DNA of 64,000 nt from Candidatus Baltobacteraceae bacterium (GCA_036488875.1 DASXGW010000004.1:248001-312000), one strand, 5' to 3'; counted from the first letter of the stretch, positions 25,024 through 34,208 are shown. Notes: generated from the letters alone by a model not told the origin. Made by a program: numbers and translations.

Positions 25024-26520
25024 CTAGTTGACGCGAGGCTGCGTGATCGCCAGTCCTTCGACCTCCTCGAGCGCGACGGTGCTCTTATTGCGGCCGTAGC
25101 TGAAATAGAAGATCATTCCGGCGGCGAACCAGACCACAAACGCCAGCCACACCAGCGGGAAGAATCCCCACACGTATGGGTTGCCTTCCTTGAGGAAGTA
25201 GATCAGCCCTAACGCGGTAATCGCCGCTAGCGGCGGGATGATATACGGTCCTCCCGGCACTTCGAAAGAGCCCTTGAAGTCCGGATGACGCTTTCGCAGT
25301 ATCGGTACGGCTATCGCCACGAGAATGAACGCCACGAGCGTTCCCATGTTCGTGACCGATCCGAGAATGCTGATTGGGAAGAACGCACCCGCGGCTGCAA
25401 TGAGTATGCCGAACAGGATCTGCGAGATCCACGGCGTCCGGAAGGTCGGATGAAGTTTTACGAAGAGCGGCGGTATCAGTCCGTCGCGCGACATCGCGTA
25501 AAAGACGCGCGTCTGACCGTACATCATGACCAGCAGCACGGTCGTGAGGCCGGCAATCGCTCCAAACGAGATGATCAATCCCGCAGCGGTTAAACCGACG
25601 TGATTGAGCGCGAACGCCACCGGATTGGACACGTTGAGCTCGTTGAACGGCACGAGTCCGTTGAGGATCGCCACGACGACGATGTAGAGAACCGTGCAGA
25701 TCACTAAACTCATGATGATGCCGAAGGGTAAATCCTTACCGGGATTTTTTGCTTCCTCGGCAGCGGTCGAGACCGCGTCAAAGCCGATATAGGCGAAGAA
25801 GATGAACGCCGCGCCGCCAAGCATGCCGCCCCAACCGAACGGGAAGTACCCGCCGGCACCCGTCGCCGGTCCCGGCGGCAAGTGATAGTTTGCGCCGTTG
25901 ATGTGATCGATGCCGACCGCGATGAAAAAGAGCACGACGGCGACTTTGATGGCCACGATGATCGCGTTGACCGTACCGGATTCTTTTGTGCCTTTGACGA
26001 GCAATGCCGTGATCACAAAAATAATGCCGGCTGCCGGTAAATTGGCAAATCCCGGAGTTGCGTCCCAATGGCTGTGTTGCCACTGCTGCGGGATCGTGAG
26101 GTGAAATAAATTCTGCAGAATGTTGGTGAAGTAGCCCGACCACCCGACGCTCACGGTCGCAGCGCCGAGCGCGTATTCCAACACGAGTCCCCAGCCGACG
26201 ATCCACGCGAAAAACTCACCCATGGTTGCATAGGTATACGTGTAGGCGCTCCCGGAGATGGGAACTTTGCTCGCCACTTCGGCGTAACACAGCGCAGCGA
26301 GCGCGCTGACGATGCCGGCCACGACGAACGAGATGGTGAGTGCCGGGCCCGCCCGAGTCGCCGACGCCACGCCGGTCAACACAAAGATACCGGTGCCGAT
26401 AATGGCGCCGATACCCATCGCGGTGAGTTGCCACGGTCCCAGCGACCGTTTCAGGCCCTGATCATGGTTCGCGCCTTCCGCTAAGATGCGCGAAAGAGGC
26501 TTCACTCTCGATAGCAGCAT
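25024..26520 (-). CDS. APC-superfamily amino acid permease
   Basis: About 498 residues with twelve hydrophobic helices. The amino acid permease signature opens with LTAMGIGAIIGTGIFVLTGV, followed by SGSAYTYTYATMGEF in TM3 and IFFAYIGFDAVSTAAEEAKNP in TM6-7, as in cationic amino acid transporters (CAT/YfnA type). The C-terminal helices end with the cytosolic tail VALEEVEGLAITQ. ATG 26520 is chosen; TTG 26529 is an alternative. Substrate is unknown. A paralogue lies at 58205-59623. Confidence 0.92.
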   Translation of the reverse strand: MLLSRVKPLSRILAEGANHDQGLKRSLGPWQLTAMGIGAIIGTGIFVLTGVASATRAGPALTISFVVAGIVSALAALCYAEVASKVPISGSAYTYTYATMGEFFAWIVGWGLVLEYALGAATVSVGWSGYFTNILQNLFHLTIPQQWQHSHWDATPGFANLPAAGIIFVITALLVKGTKESGTVNAIIVAIKVAVVLFFIAVGIDHINGANYHLPPGPATGAGGYFPFGWGGMLGGAAFIFFAYIGFDAVSTAAEEAKNPGKDLPFGIIMSLVICTVLYIVVVAILNGLVPFNELNVSNPVAFALNHVGLTAAGLIISFGAIAGLTTVLLVMMYGQTRVFYAMSRDGLIPPLFVKLHPTFRTPWISQILFGILIAAAGAFFPISILGSVTNMGTLVAFILVAIAVPILRKRHPDFKGSFEVPGGPYIIPPLAAITALGLIYFLKEGNPYVWGFFPLVWLAFVVWFAAGMIFYFSYGRNKSTVALEEVEGLAITQPRVN

Positions 26521-26568
26521 GGGGGTCAATATCGCCCCGAGGCCTTTCCTCCCTGTAAAGCGGCGCGC

Positions 26569-27012
26569 TTACTTCACGAAGCGGATGGCAAAGGGGTAGC
26601 TGTACGGCCGTCCGGCGCCCGCCGCCAACGTTCCCATGATGATGAAGACGAGCGAGAGCAGCAAGAGCGCGACGACGATCGCGCCGACCAAGACCCAGGC
26701 TCCGACGAACCCGATTCCCATTGCCGCGGAGCCCGTCGAGTGTGCGGGCTGCGACGCTGCGGCGAAGATGAAGCCGAAGAAGCCAAAGACGCCGACCAGG
26801 ATTGCCACGAGTCCAAACAGCGATATCGTGAGCTGGTAGTTCAGCGACGCTCGCGCGTGCTCGGCGACGAACGGCGACTCGTGTCCTTTGATCAGGTAAA
26901 CGACCAGCGGTCCGATCACGTGGCCAAACGGCAAACCCGCCACTGCGATAAGGGCCGACAAGTGCGCCGCCATCGCCCAGTTGCGCTCTTCGGCGCTCTG
27001 TTCGGTTTGCAC
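26569..27012 (-). CDS. DUF4870-type small membrane protein
   Basis: About 147 residues from GTG 27012, chosen because an earlier start would run into the divergent oxidoreductase gene. It has ERNWAMAAHLSALI at the N-terminus, then GPLVVYLIKGHESPFVAEHARASLNYQLT, the hallmark of DUF4870/Tic20-like proteins, and three to four hydrophobic helices. Function is unknown; the family is common in bacterial inner membranes. A Gly/Ala-rich insert and an extra helix make it a little longer than usual. Confidence 0.8.
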   Translation of the reverse strand: MQTEQSAEERNWAMAAHLSALIAVAGLPFGHVIGPLVVYLIKGHESPFVAEHARASLNYQLTISLFGLVAILVGVFGFFGFIFAAASQPAHSTGSAAMGIGFVGAWVLVGAIVVALLLLSLVFIIMGTLAAGAGRPYSYPFAIRFVK

Positions 27013-27063
27013 GCCGGTCCACTTGGAGAGAAAGGCGGTGACCGCCTGCGGCGAAGGTCGACC

Positions 27064-28422
27064 GTGGTGGAATTCGACGTGCTGGTCGTCGGCGGCGGTA
27101 ACGCCGGGTGCGCGGCCGCGCTCGCGGCGGCGCGCCACGGCGCGCGCACGCTTTTGGTCGAGCGTTATGGTTTCTTAGGTGGAACGGCGACAGCCGCGAT
27201 GGTCGGGCCATGGATGACGTTCCACTCGGGCGACCAACGCATCGTCGGCGGCATCGCACAGGAGATCGTGGAGCGCTTGGTGCGTAAAGGCGCGTCGCCC
27301 GGCCATCTGCACGATTCGTCCGATTACGTCGCTACCATTACGCCTTTCGATCCCGAGATTCACAAAGCGCTGCTCTTCGAGATGATGCGCGAGGCGGGCG
27401 TGAGCCTGATGTTACACGCCTACGTGCTCGACGCCAAGCTCGACGGCGATATCGTCCGTGGCGCGACGTTCGCGACGGTCGGGGGAACGCGCGAGTACTT
27501 CGGGCGCGTTGTCATCGACTCGACCGCCGACGCGTTCGTGGCGGCGTCGGCGGGGGTGCCGACGCAGCAGGGCGACGAGCGCGGCCGCGTTCAGCCGGCG
27601 ACTTTGATGTTCCGTCTGAGTCACGTCGATCTTTCGAAGCTGTCGACCTACGTTCGCATGCATCCGGATCAAATGCGCACTTCGCTCAAGACGCACGAGC
27701 GCACTCCGGGCGCGTTGACGGCCATCGCCGGGCTGTATCAGTTGTGGGAAGAAGCGCGCCGCGACGGCGTCGTGGACCTTCCGCGCGAGCTCGTCTCGTT
27801 CTTCATCTCGCCCTATCCGGACGAAGTCACGGTAAACATGACGCGCGTGGTCAACATCGATCCGCTCGATCCCGGCGACTTGACGCGCGCGGAGATCGAA
27901 GCGCGTCTCCAAACGATGCAGCTGCTCGAGTTCTTTCGGTCGCGCGTTCCGGGTTTCGAAAACGCGCGCATCGCCGCCACGGGCACGCAGGTCGGCATTC
28001 GCGAATCGCGGCGCATCGTCGGGCGTTACACGCTGACGCGCGACGACGTGCTGCAAGGCCGGCACTTCGACGACGCGGTGGCGTGCAGCGCGTATCCGAT
28101 CGACATTCACAACCCGGCAGGTACTGGAACGACGACGCAGCGCCTCGCTCCCGGCCAAAGCTACGACATTCCGTATCGCTGCCTGGTGCCCGTCAATCGC
28201 GAGCAGCTGCTCGTCGCCGGACGCTGCATCTCCACCACGCACGAAGCGCTGGCGTCGACGCGTTTGACGCCGACCGTCATGACGTTGGGACAAGCCGCCG
28301 GCACGGCCGCCGCACTCGCGCGTAAACGGCGCGTTCGCGTCGGCGACGTCGACACTAAAGAGTTGCGCGCGCAGCTCATCGCCGACGGCGTCTATCTTCA
28401 ACGCGAAGGAACGGCGCCGTGA
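27064..28422 (+). CDS. FAD-dependent oxidoreductase (FAD_oxidored family, PF12831-like)
   Basis: The GTG at 27064 follows GAAGG by six bases; the frame is open further upstream but that part lies over the divergent gene. The 452-residue protein begins with the dinucleotide fold VLVVGGGNAGCAAALAAARHGA, then ERYGFLGGTATAAMVGPWM. It ends with the FAD-contacting ISTTHEALASTRLTPTVMTLGQAAGTAAAL, typical of FAD_oxidored proteins often found with sugar-catabolic genes. Substrate unknown. It heads a four-gene coupled operon ending in NanE, suggesting a role in amino-sugar use. Confidence 0.85.
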   Translation: MVEFDVLVVGGGNAGCAAALAAARHGARTLLVERYGFLGGTATAAMVGPWMTFHSGDQRIVGGIAQEIVERLVRKGASPGHLHDSSDYVATITPFDPEIHKALLFEMMREAGVSLMLHAYVLDAKLDGDIVRGATFATVGGTREYFGRVVIDSTADAFVAASAGVPTQQGDERGRVQPATLMFRLSHVDLSKLSTYVRMHPDQMRTSLKTHERTPGALTAIAGLYQLWEEARRDGVVDLPRELVSFFISPYPDEVTVNMTRVVNIDPLDPGDLTRAEIEARLQTMQLLEFFRSRVPGFENARIAATGTQVGIRESRRIVGRYTLTRDDVLQGRHFDDAVACSAYPIDIHNPAGTGTTTQRLAPGQSYDIPYRCLVPVNREQLLVAGRCISTTHEALASTRLTPTVMTLGQAAGTAAALARKRRVRVGDVDTKELRAQLIADGVYLQREGTAP

Positions 28423-28718
28423 ATAAGGCGATCGCGCTAGCGCGCACGTACGGCGTTTCCATGTGTTTTGCCGATTTAGGCGACTGGGGTCTCGACGAGC
28501 TGCGCTCGGAGTACGATCCCGGTGTTCCCGAGATCCGGCTCAACGTTCGCATCGCCGAGCAGCTGACGCCGCAAGAGCTGGGCGAGTTCGTGACCTTGGC
28601 GATCGGTCACGAGCTCTACCATCACCGCGAGCGTATCGGCGAAATCGTCGTCATCCCGGACCGCATCGCACGCGAGCACGCCGCCAACGACTACGCGCGA
28701 AAGTTTTTAGAGCCGTGA
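28419..28718 (+). CDS. Miniature ImmA/IrrE-like zinc metallopeptidase
   Basis: Only 99 residues, starting in a GTGA overlap. The core motif AIGHELYHH gives the HExxH zinc site (His64-Glu65-His68), and the following REHAANDYARKFL matches the E..AN.FA helix that supplies the third ligand in ImmA/IrrE peptidases. It appears to consist of the bare catalytic helices with no DNA-binding or sensor domain. IrrE/ImmA proteins usually cleave repressors; here it lies inside a sugar operon, so it may process a regulator or one of the neighbouring enzymes. Confidence 0.75.
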   Translation: MNKAIALARTYGVSMCFADLGDWGLDELRSEYDPGVPEIRLNVRIAEQLTPQELGEFVTLAIGHELYHHRERIGEIVVIPDRIAREHAANDYARKFLEP

Positions 28719-29602
28719 AATACGTTGCGGGCATCGACGGCGGACAAACGACGACGGCCGCAGCCGTCGGCGACGAGCGCGGACGCATTCTCGGTCGCGG
28801 CATCGCCGGTCCCGCCGATGAAGTGGGTCAAGATGCCGGGTCGACGCGCATGCGCGACGCGTTATCGAATGCCCTGCGCGCGGCGTGCAAAGACGCGGGC
28901 CTGGACGCCGATACGCACTTCGAGGCGATCGTTGCCGGCGTCAGCGGCTACGAAGGACGCGTGTACGGAAAAGTTCCGCAGCTTCGGGGAACGCGTTTCG
29001 TCCTGATGCACGACGCGCCGATCGCGCACGCCGGCGCGCTCGCCGGACGTCCGGGCATCGTCGTGATCGCCGGCACCGGTTCGGTCGTCTACGCAACCGA
29101 CGGCAAGCAGGGCTGGACGCTCGGCGGTTGGGGATATCTTTTCGGCGATGAGGGCAGCGCGTTCTGGTTCGCATCTAACGCGATTCGCGCAGCGATGTAT
29201 GGAGAGGATCATGGCGTCGATCCCAACCACGCGCGCGACAAGATCTGCACGTACTTCGGCGTTCCGTCGCTGCGCGCGCTGGCGCGTGCGTTTTATGCCG
29301 GCGAAATCTCGCGCGCTCGCATCGCGTCGTTTGCATCGGAACCCGATAAAGCCGACGTGCTGGGAGGGGCGAACGCCCTTGCGATGCTCGTCCGCGAATC
29401 GGTCGTTCGCGGCGCGCCTGCCCGCGTCGCCCTGGTCGGCGGAATGTTTTCCAGCGCGGAGTTTACGCAAGAGGTTCGAGCCCACGTGAAGCGATGGCTC
29501 CCCGCCGCCCAAATCGTGGACCCCAAGTACGATCCGGCTGCCGGGGCGCTGCTCTTGGCCTACCGAGAAGCCGGCATTTCCGGCATCGAGATCGCTTCGT
29601 GA
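28715..29602 (+). CDS. BadF/BadG/BcrA-type ATPase, N-acetylhexosamine kinase-like
   Basis: 295 residues from GTG 28715, overlapping the upstream stop by 4 bp. Sugar-kinase/actin-fold motifs are clear: phosphate-1 YVAGIDGGQTTTAAAVGDE, IVVIAGTGSVVYA with GGWGYLFGDEGSAFWFA (phosphate-2/connect region), and the adenosine motif VALVGGMFSSAEF. This matches eukaryotic NAGK-like GlcNAc kinases within the BadF family. With NanE directly downstream, phosphorylation of ManNAc or GlcNAc is the best guess. Confidence 0.87.
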   Translation: MKYVAGIDGGQTTTAAAVGDERGRILGRGIAGPADEVGQDAGSTRMRDALSNALRAACKDAGLDADTHFEAIVAGVSGYEGRVYGKVPQLRGTRFVLMHDAPIAHAGALAGRPGIVVIAGTGSVVYATDGKQGWTLGGWGYLFGDEGSAFWFASNAIRAAMYGEDHGVDPNHARDKICTYFGVPSLRALARAFYAGEISRARIASFASEPDKADVLGGANALAMLVRESVVRGAPARVALVGGMFSSAEFTQEVRAHVKRWLPAAQIVDPKYDPAAGALLLAYREAGISGIEIAS

Positions 29603-30306
29603 GCGAGCTGAGTCTGCTCGACGAGCTGCGGGGCGGATTGATCGTCTCGGTTCAGGCGTGGCCTGGCTCGGCGCTCGACGACCCGCACGTCATCGCCGCG
29701 ATGGCGCGCGCAGCTCAAGAAGGTGACGCCGTCGGCGTGCGCGTGCAAGGCGTAGCAAATCTCCGCGCGGTGCGAGGGCGGGTTCAAGTTCCGATCGTCG
29801 GATTGATCAAACGCGAGTATCCCGGCTACGAGCCGTACATTACGCCGACGCTGGAAGAAGTGACCGCGATCGCCGGTGCGGGCGCCGACCTCATCGCGTT
29901 CGACGCGACCGGCCGGAAGCGACCGGGCGATGCGCGGCTCGAAACGCTCGTCGCGGCGATTCACGCGGCCGGGCGACTCGCAGTAGCCGACTGCGCCACC
30001 CTAGAGGAAGGAAGGACCGCCGCGCGGCTGGGCGCCGACGTGGTAGCCACAACCCTCTGCGGCTACACTTCCGAGACGGCCGGAACCCCGTTACCGGCGC
30101 TGGAGTTGGTCGCCGCCCTTCGACAAGCTCTGGGCGACACCGGGTTCGTGGTCTGCGAAGGCGGCGTGCACTCGCCGGATCAGGTACGGGCTGCGCTCGA
30201 CGCCGGTGCCGATGCAGTCGTAGTCGGAACCGCCATTACTAACGTAGACTGGCTAGTAAGAGAGTTTGCAGGGTCTACCGATACGGCGCGAAACCGCTAC
30301 CGTTAG
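29599..30306 (+). CDS. nanE: N-acetylmannosamine-6-phosphate 2-epimerase
   Basis: 235 residues from GTG 29599 (GTGA overlap). The (beta/alpha)8 NanE family is recognised by GGLIVSVQAWPGSALDDP, RVQVPIVGLIKREYPGYEPYITPT, ADLIAFDATGRKRP, GADVVATTLCGYT and the C-terminal phosphate-binding AVVVGTAITN. It converts ManNAc-6-P to GlcNAc-6-P in the cytoplasm during sialic acid and amino-sugar breakdown. No sialidase or NanA is present in the window. Confidence 0.94.
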   Translation: MSELSLLDELRGGLIVSVQAWPGSALDDPHVIAAMARAAQEGDAVGVRVQGVANLRAVRGRVQVPIVGLIKREYPGYEPYITPTLEEVTAIAGAGADLIAFDATGRKRPGDARLETLVAAIHAAGRLAVADCATLEEGRTAARLGADVVATTLCGYTSETAGTPLPALELVAALRQALGDTGFVVCEGGVHSPDQVRAALDAGADAVVVGTAITNVDWLVREFAGSTDTARNRYR

Positions 30307-30333
30307 CGTCCTTTAAAGAGGAGAGAGCGATCC

Positions 30334-31470
30334 TTGGTTGAGCACAAATCGCCACCGATAAGTCTCGGGCGTAGCTTTTGGCTTGTCACGGCCGTCCTGG
30401 GCGTCGCGGCAATCGCGTCGATCATCTACTGGATTTACGCGCCGATCGAGAGCTGGGTTCCTTCGATCATCGTCACCGCGTACCAAGTCGACGTCTTCTT
30501 TCGGTTCTTGGCTGCCACGGGAAGCGCGCTGTACATCTTCGTCTGCGGCTACATCCTCTACTTTGCAATCGAGTTCCGTGCGCGGAAGGACGATCCGCCC
30601 GACGCCATCGGCGTGCAGATTCACGACAACCATAAGCTCGAGTTCTGGTGGACGGTTGGCCCCACTGTGTTTGTGGCCATCATTGCGATCGTCAGCTGGA
30701 TCATTTGGGCGCAGATCATCTTGCCAAGCAACAACGCGGGAGGCGCCCTCGTCATAGAGGCAATCGGGCATCAATTCGAGTTCACGTTCCGCTATCCCGA
30801 GATCAACGGCGAAGTCACCAGCGAGATGCATCTGCCGATCAACGTGCCGGTGACGCTGAACCTCACCTCGTCCGACGTTATTCACTCGTTCTGGATACCG
30901 GCGATGCGCCTCAAGCAGGACACCATTCCCGGAATGGTGACGGAAATCAAATTAACGCCGAATACGCTCGGCCGCTTCCCCATCGTTTGCGCGCAGTTCT
31001 GCGGGCCGCTCCACGCCAGGATGAACGCGCTCGTTTCCCAGCCGGGACCGGGTTCGGGTCAAGGACAGTGGGTCGTCGTCGAAGACATGGCGTCGTACCA
31101 AAAGTGGTATCACGATTGGCAAGAGAAGAACGCGCACGTGAGCAACGCGCTGCCGTCGACCAGCGGCACGATTGCGTTGACGGGCGGCGACGCCGCCGCG
31201 GGCAAGGCCTTGTTCTCGCAGAAATGCACGGCGTGTCACGCGCTCGCGCCGTTCGATCAGAAGCTCGTCGGACCGGGCCTCAAGGGCGTGCTGCACGATC
31301 CGTCGCATCCCAATCTCGTCAACGGCGATCCGGCGACACCGGACAACGTTGCGAAGATTTTGCAGCAAGGGTTTACGGGCAGCATGGGAACGATGCCCAA
31401 CGCTACCACCAACGGGCTCTCAGACAAAGATATCGCCAATCTCGTCGCATTCTTGGATTCATTGAAGTAA
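30334..31470 (+). CDS. coxB: Cytochrome c oxidase subunit II fused to cytochrome c
   Basis: 378 residues from TTG 30334, with GAGGAG about ten bases upstream. Two N-terminal transmembrane helices are followed by the CuA cupredoxin domain, where CAQFCGPLHARM gives Cys219, Cys223, His227 and Met230. After a linker, a cytochrome c domain carries the heme motif CTACH (298-302) and a probable axial Met in MGTMPNA. This is a caa3-type CoxB. Located in the membrane with its domains on the outer face, it accepts electrons for CoxA, encoded 21 bp downstream. Confidence 0.96.
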   Translation: MVEHKSPPISLGRSFWLVTAVLGVAAIASIIYWIYAPIESWVPSIIVTAYQVDVFFRFLAATGSALYIFVCGYILYFAIEFRARKDDPPDAIGVQIHDNHKLEFWWTVGPTVFVAIIAIVSWIIWAQIILPSNNAGGALVIEAIGHQFEFTFRYPEINGEVTSEMHLPINVPVTLNLTSSDVIHSFWIPAMRLKQDTIPGMVTEIKLTPNTLGRFPIVCAQFCGPLHARMNALVSQPGPGSGQGQWVVVEDMASYQKWYHDWQEKNAHVSNALPSTSGTIALTGGDAAAGKALFSQKCTACHALAPFDQKLVGPGLKGVLHDPSHPNLVNGDPATPDNVAKILQQGFTGSMGTMPNATTNGLSDKDIANLVAFLDSLK

Positions 31471-31491
31471 CCGGGGGACACACAAAGGGTT

Positions 31492-33171
31492 ATGTCAGTA
31501 GCAGCTGCACATCCAGGCGGAATCGCCGATCACATCCATCCCGAGCCGCAGGGATTCATCAAGCGATACGTCTTCTCGATCGATCACAAGATCATCGGCA
31601 TTCAGTACCTGATCACCGGCTTCGTCTTCATGATGCTGGCGGGTCTGCTGGCCGAGACGATTCGAACGCAGCTCCTCAATGCCAACGGCGGCTTCGTTTC
31701 GCCGGATACGTATAACGAAGTCTACAGCGTGCACGGCAGCGCAATGGTGTGGCTAGTCATCATTCCGCTGGCGACCGGCGGGTTCGGCAATCTGGTCTTT
31801 CCGATCCAGATCGGCGCTCGCGACGTGGCGTTCCCGTGGCTGAACATGCTCAGCTTCTGGATCTTCCCGGTTGCCGGCTTGATGTTGTTCTCGTCGTTCC
31901 TCATAGGCGCGCCCTCGGCAGGCTGGACGGAGTATCCGCCGGTGTCGCTGCAAGGCGCTCCAGGAACGACGATGTGGTGTGCGGCGATCTTTTTAGTCGG
32001 CGTCAGTTCGACCTTGACCGGTATCAACTTCGTCGTGACGATCCTCAAGATGCGTGCGCCCGGAATGACGTTTACGCGTATGCCGCTATTCTGCTGGGGA
32101 CAGTTCGCCACCGCGCCGCTGCTCATGATCGCGACGACGGCACTGGCGGCCGCGCTCGCGGCGCTCTTCATGGAGCGCGTCTTCGGCGTGCCCTTCTACG
32201 ACCCGACCAAAGGCGGCAGTCCGGTGCTCTGGCAGCACATGTTCTGGTTCTACTCGCACCCGGCCGTCTACATCATGATTCTGCCGCTCTTCGGCATCAT
32301 CTCCGAAGTGCTGCCGACGTTCTCGCGCAAACCGATCTTCGGCTACAAGCTCATCGCCTTCTCGTCGATGGCGATCGCACTGCTCGGCTTCATGGTCTGG
32401 GCGCACCACATGTTCACGTCGGGCCTGGCGCCGTTCTTGCAAGTGCTCTTCATGATCATGACGTTCACGATCGCCATTCCGACCGGCGTGAAGATCTTCT
32501 CCTGGATCGCGACCTTGTGGGGCGGCAAGATCCATTACACGACCGCGATGCTCTTTGCGATGGGTTTCCTCGCGCTGTTCACGTTCGGCGGTATCACCGG
32601 CGTCTTTCTCGCGGCGGTGCCGACGGATCTCGATCTGCACGGTACGTATTTCGTCGTGGGTCACTTTCACTACGTGCTCGTCGGCGGGAGCTTGATGGGC
32701 GTTTTCGCCGGTATGTACTACTGGTTCCCGAAGATGGCCGGACGTTTGCTCAACGAGACGTGGGGCAAGGTTCACTTCTGGCTGTTCTTCGTCGGTTTCA
32801 ACATGACGTTCTTGCCGATGCACTGGCTCGGCTTCGAGGGCATGCCGCGCTGGGTGGCGACCTACGATCCGCAGTTCCAGTTCTGGAACCGCTTCGAATC
32901 CGTCGGCTCGTACATCATGACCTTGGGAATCCTGTGCTTCTTCATCAACGTGATCTACAGCGCTCGCGCCGGCAAGAAGTCCGGGCCCAATCCCTGGGGT
33001 GCGCGCACCCTCGAGTGGCAGATCCCGTCGCCGCCCAACTACTACAACTTCAAGCGCGTGCCGACGGTCTACGGTCTGCCGTACGACTTCTCGCAGCCGC
33101 TGCCGTACACGGGACTTGAAGACGAGCTTACCGACGCGCCGCCGGCGCAACTCGCGGGAGCGCACCACTAA
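31492..33171 (+). CDS. coxA: Cytochrome c oxidase subunit I, heme-copper oxidase type A2
   Basis: 559 residues with twelve helices. The CuB/cross-linked Tyr motif is YSHPAVY (254-260): the A1-type glutamate of HPEVY is replaced by Ala, while the YS pair before His marks the A2 subclass of heme-copper oxidases. Heme ligands lie in VHGSAM and VGHFHYVLVGG, and the CuB His pair in WAHHMFTSG. It reduces O2 and pumps protons in the inner membrane. Order coxB-coxA-coxC with short gaps is typical. Confidence 0.97.
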   Translation: MSVAAAHPGGIADHIHPEPQGFIKRYVFSIDHKIIGIQYLITGFVFMMLAGLLAETIRTQLLNANGGFVSPDTYNEVYSVHGSAMVWLVIIPLATGGFGNLVFPIQIGARDVAFPWLNMLSFWIFPVAGLMLFSSFLIGAPSAGWTEYPPVSLQGAPGTTMWCAAIFLVGVSSTLTGINFVVTILKMRAPGMTFTRMPLFCWGQFATAPLLMIATTALAAALAALFMERVFGVPFYDPTKGGSPVLWQHMFWFYSHPAVYIMILPLFGIISEVLPTFSRKPIFGYKLIAFSSMAIALLGFMVWAHHMFTSGLAPFLQVLFMIMTFTIAIPTGVKIFSWIATLWGGKIHYTTAMLFAMGFLALFTFGGITGVFLAAVPTDLDLHGTYFVVGHFHYVLVGGSLMGVFAGMYYWFPKMAGRLLNETWGKVHFWLFFVGFNMTFLPMHWLGFEGMPRWVATYDPQFQFWNRFESVGSYIMTLGILCFFINVIYSARAGKKSGPNPWGARTLEWQIPSPPNYYNFKRVPTVYGLPYDFSQPLPYTGLEDELTDAPPAQLAGAHH

Positions 33172-33785
33172 TGGCAGTAGCGGCGATTCCCCACGACGGG
33201 CACGGCGAAGCCGATCAGCTCTACATCGAAACGCGCGAGCTGCGTCTGCAGGGGTTCTTGCTGTTCCTGATCAGCGACTGCGTGCTGTTCTCGTCGTTCA
33301 TCTTTGCGTATCTTTACTTGCGTAACAGCGGGCAAGGGTGGCCGCCGCCGGGGATACAGCGTCTCGACGTCGCCTTTGCGGCGTGGAACTCGGTGGTGCT
33401 GTTCGGATCCGGCGCGACGATGCACTACGCGCTCGAGAACTGGAAGCACGGCAACTTCATGAAGTACATGTGGTGCCTGATCGCGACCATCATTCTCGGC
33501 GCGATGTTCCTGGGCGGTCAGGGATACGAGTACAATCACTTGATCTTCAGCGAGCACGTGACGTGGGCGGGCAGCGGCATCTTCGGCGCATCGTTCTTTA
33601 CGCTGACCGGCATGCACGGTTTCCACGTCTTCATGGGCGTGTGCTATCTCACGGTCTTGCTGCTGCAGTCTGCCGGCGGCACCTACACGTACCAAAAGTA
33701 TTTCGGTATCACCGCCGGGACACTGTACTGGCATTTCGTCGACGTTATTTGGGTTGTACTCTTCTCGATCTTCTACTTGTTATAA
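33171..33785 (+). CDS. coxC: Cytochrome c oxidase subunit III
   Basis: 204 residues; the ATG overlaps the coxA stop by one base (TAATG). It has five helices, so it is the short bacterial form lacking the first two helices. FLISDCVLFSSFIFAYLYLR, FFTLTGMHGFHVFMGVCYL and the ending YWHFVDVIWVVLFSIFYL are diagnostic of subunit III. It stabilises CoxA and lipid binding. It is followed by two tiny membrane proteins in the same operon. Confidence 0.96.
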   Translation: MAVAAIPHDGHGEADQLYIETRELRLQGFLLFLISDCVLFSSFIFAYLYLRNSGQGWPPPGIQRLDVAFAAWNSVVLFGSGATMHYALENWKHGNFMKYMWCLIATIILGAMFLGGQGYEYNHLIFSEHVTWAGSGIFGASFFTLTGMHGFHVFMGVCYLTVLLLQSAGGTYTYQKYFGITAGTLYWHFVDVIWVVLFSIFYLL

Positions 33786-33795
33786 GGACCGCCGC

Positions 33796-34002
33796 ATGAA
33801 CATCGTGATCTTGGAAAAGGTCGGAGCCATCGCCGGCGGCGTCATCGTCGGCATCGTCGCGTTCTACGCGCTGTGGAAAGATTGGAAGACGCCTGGCGTT
33901 GAAAATCACGTTTTCAAGCTTATGCTGCTCCTGCTCGGCGTCGGTGCGATCGTCGCACTGTTGGCCGGTGCCGGCGTCATCGGCACGTTCGGAAAGGCGT
34001 AA
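33796..34002 (+). CDS. Small two-helix membrane protein in the oxidase operon
   Basis: 68 residues from ATG 33796, ten bases after coxC. Two hydrophobic helices (about 8-25 and 40-62) flank a charged loop DWKTPGVENHVFK. I do not recognise it from sequence. Its place directly after coxC suggests a subunit IV-like or assembly role in cytochrome oxidase, but it lacks a diagnostic CoxD motif. Confidence 0.6.
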   Translation: MNIVILEKVGAIAGGVIVGIVAFYALWKDWKTPGVENHVFKLMLLLLGVGAIVALLAGAGVIGTFGKA

Positions 34003-34007
34003 GGACG

Positions 34008-34208
34008 ATGATCGTTCGCGATGATGAGCGTCTCGACTTCAGTAAAGTTCCCGAAAGCCGCGGCGTTCCGACGATGGTATACTACGTGGCGATCGTGGGC
34101 ATCATCGGCATATTCTTCATCGGCGGTGCCTCGGTTATGAGCTCGGGTTGGGGCCACCACTGGCCGGCCAACACGACCTTGCGCGTCCCTCTAGGACAAC
34201 ATAAATAA
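34008..34208 (+). CDS. Small single-helix protein in the oxidase operon
   Basis: 66 residues from ATG 34008, five bases after the preceding gene, with AAGG just upstream. A charged N-terminal tail precedes one hydrophobic helix (about 23-45, MVYYVAIVGIIGIFFIGGAS) and a short polar, histidine-containing C-terminus. No family recognised. It is likely an accessory piece of the oxidase complex by position. Confidence 0.58.
   Translation: MIVRDDERLDFSKVPESRGVPTMVYYVAIVGIIGIFFIGGASVMSSGWGHHWPANTTLRVPLGQHK

Noticed and set aside
31749-33119. 456-residue + frame within coxA
   Set aside because: Out-of-frame shadow of coxA, arginine/histidine-rich, no fold or motif.
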